Shown here: positions 5,680-6,118 of the stretch, in pieces
Numbering within the stretch: the stretch's first letter is position 1
How the letters are laid out: the number at the start of each line of letters is the position of its first letter
The notes under the pieces: model-generated
Databases searched by the model: none
Seen by the model: the letters and a program-made list of their open reading frames with translations, nothing else
What the model was told of the DNA's origin: nothing
Translations under genes and position numbers: made by a program
Assembly: GCA_021202575.1 (NCBI GenBank)
Contig: JAJQCU010000235.1
Coordinates: 1-6,118, forward strand
Reading direction: 5' to 3'
From: Lachnospiraceae bacterium
GTDB taxonomy: Bacteria; Bacillota; Clostridia; Lachnospirales; Lachnospiraceae
DNA: 6,118 nucleotides

Positions 5680-5684
5680 GGAGA
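5680..5684 (+). promoter_or_regulatory. Ribosome binding site favouring the 5690 methyltransferase start
   Basis: GGAGA lies 5 nt before the ATG at 5690. The alternative in-frame ATG at 5678 has only a GGA directly against it, with a poor GGGG further up. Confidence 0.5.
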
Positions 5685-5689
5685 AAGCC

Positions 5690-6118
5690 ATGGAAAGCTA
5701 TACGGGCTTTGCGGGAGTATATGATGAACTGATGGACGCCACTCCTTACGGAGAGTGGTGTCAGCGTATTGTGGATTATATTGAGAAATACGGCGTTTCC
5801 AGGCCGGTTCGCGGGAGGATGGACGATGGGCAGACCCTGGACGAGGCTCTGGAGAGCGAAAAGAATCTGGTGCTGGATCTGGGCTGCGGCACCGGAACGC
5901 TGACGGAGTTGATGGCCAGGCGGGGCTATGACATGATCGGCATCGACCTGTCCTGCGAGATGCTGCTTCTGGCGCTGGAGAAAAAAGAGGCAGCGGGGCT
6001 GGATATTATGTATTTTTGCCAGGATATGCGGGAGCTGGATATGTACAGCACCATCGGCACGATCTATTCCGTCTGTGATTCTGTCAATTATCTTCTGGAG
6101 GATGAGGACGTCATACAG
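5690..6118 (+). CDS. Class I SAM-dependent methyltransferase (partial, 3' end outside window)
   Basis: The visible 143 residues hold the N-terminal half of a Rossmann-fold methyltransferase that uses S-adenosylmethionine; the methyl acceptor is unknown. The frame stays open to the window end. MESYTGFAGVYDELMD (1-16) is the cap region of this family. VLDLGCGTGTLTEL (61-74) is motif I, which binds SAM; GIDLS (84-88, D86) is the acidic ribose-binding motif; QDMREL (111-116, D112) would contact the adenine side; and YSVCDSVNYLLEDED (126-140) corresponds to motif IV. Residues about 37-57 form a hydrophilic, acid- and arginine-rich stretch before motif I that looks like an insertion. A second ATG at 5678 would add four residues. 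The gene follows the exporter after about 100 nt with no terminator or promoter that I can see, so it is probably the fourth gene of the operon. Confidence 0.88.
   Translation, partial: MESYTGFAGVYDELMDATPYGEWCQRIVDYIEKYGVSRPVRGRMDDGQTLDEALESEKNLVLDLGCGTGTLTELMARRGYDMIGIDLSCEMLLLALEKKEAAGLDIMYFCQDMRELDMYSTIGTIYSVCDSVNYLLEDEDVIQ

Noticed and set aside
5113..5691. Open frame of 192 codons on the minus strand over the exporter
   Set aside because: The product is rich in His, Arg and Gln with no fold signature, a typical shadow of a membrane protein gene.

Overview
The window looks like chromosome of a Gram-positive anaerobe of the Clostridia, most likely Lachnospiraceae. That is an inference from gene style and content: strong AGGAGG-type ribosome sites, consensus sigma-A promoters, a membrane-anchored GH25 muramidase, a formate/nitrite-family channel and a COG2426 exporter. 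No taxonomic marker gene is complete here.

Left part (1-1113) is AT-rich. It opens with the 5' portion of a tRNA (probably tRNA-Pro) on the minus strand, cut by the window edge, with a perfect TTGACA-N17-TATAAT promoter. Behind that promoter lies a nested direct-repeat block (81-159), then a 26-bp near-perfect palindrome (204-229) two bases upstream of an extended -10 promoter. This promoter drives two overlapping genes: a 74-aa small protein and a 203-aa GNAT-fold-like protein. Layout and sizes recall a type II toxin-antitoxin operon, but the function is unproven. This is the most interesting part of the window.

Middle part (about 1163-2810) is GC-richer and looks like ordinary chromosome. 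A nitroreductase-family flavoprotein has its own promoter and converges on a minus-strand FNT-family anion channel gene. The two share a hairpin terminator that contains the channel gene's stop codon. The FNT promoter and the next plus-strand promoter are divergent.

Right part (2870-6118) is a plus-strand operon: a membrane-anchored GH25 muramidase with a GTG start, an aminotransferase of the HisC type 3 nt downstream, a small multidrug-export-family membrane protein 9 nt further on, and after about 100 nt a class I SAM-dependent methyltransferase that runs off the window end. No internal terminator is visible, so the four genes are probably co-transcribed. No other histidine gene is present, so HisC lies outside a his operon as far as can be seen.
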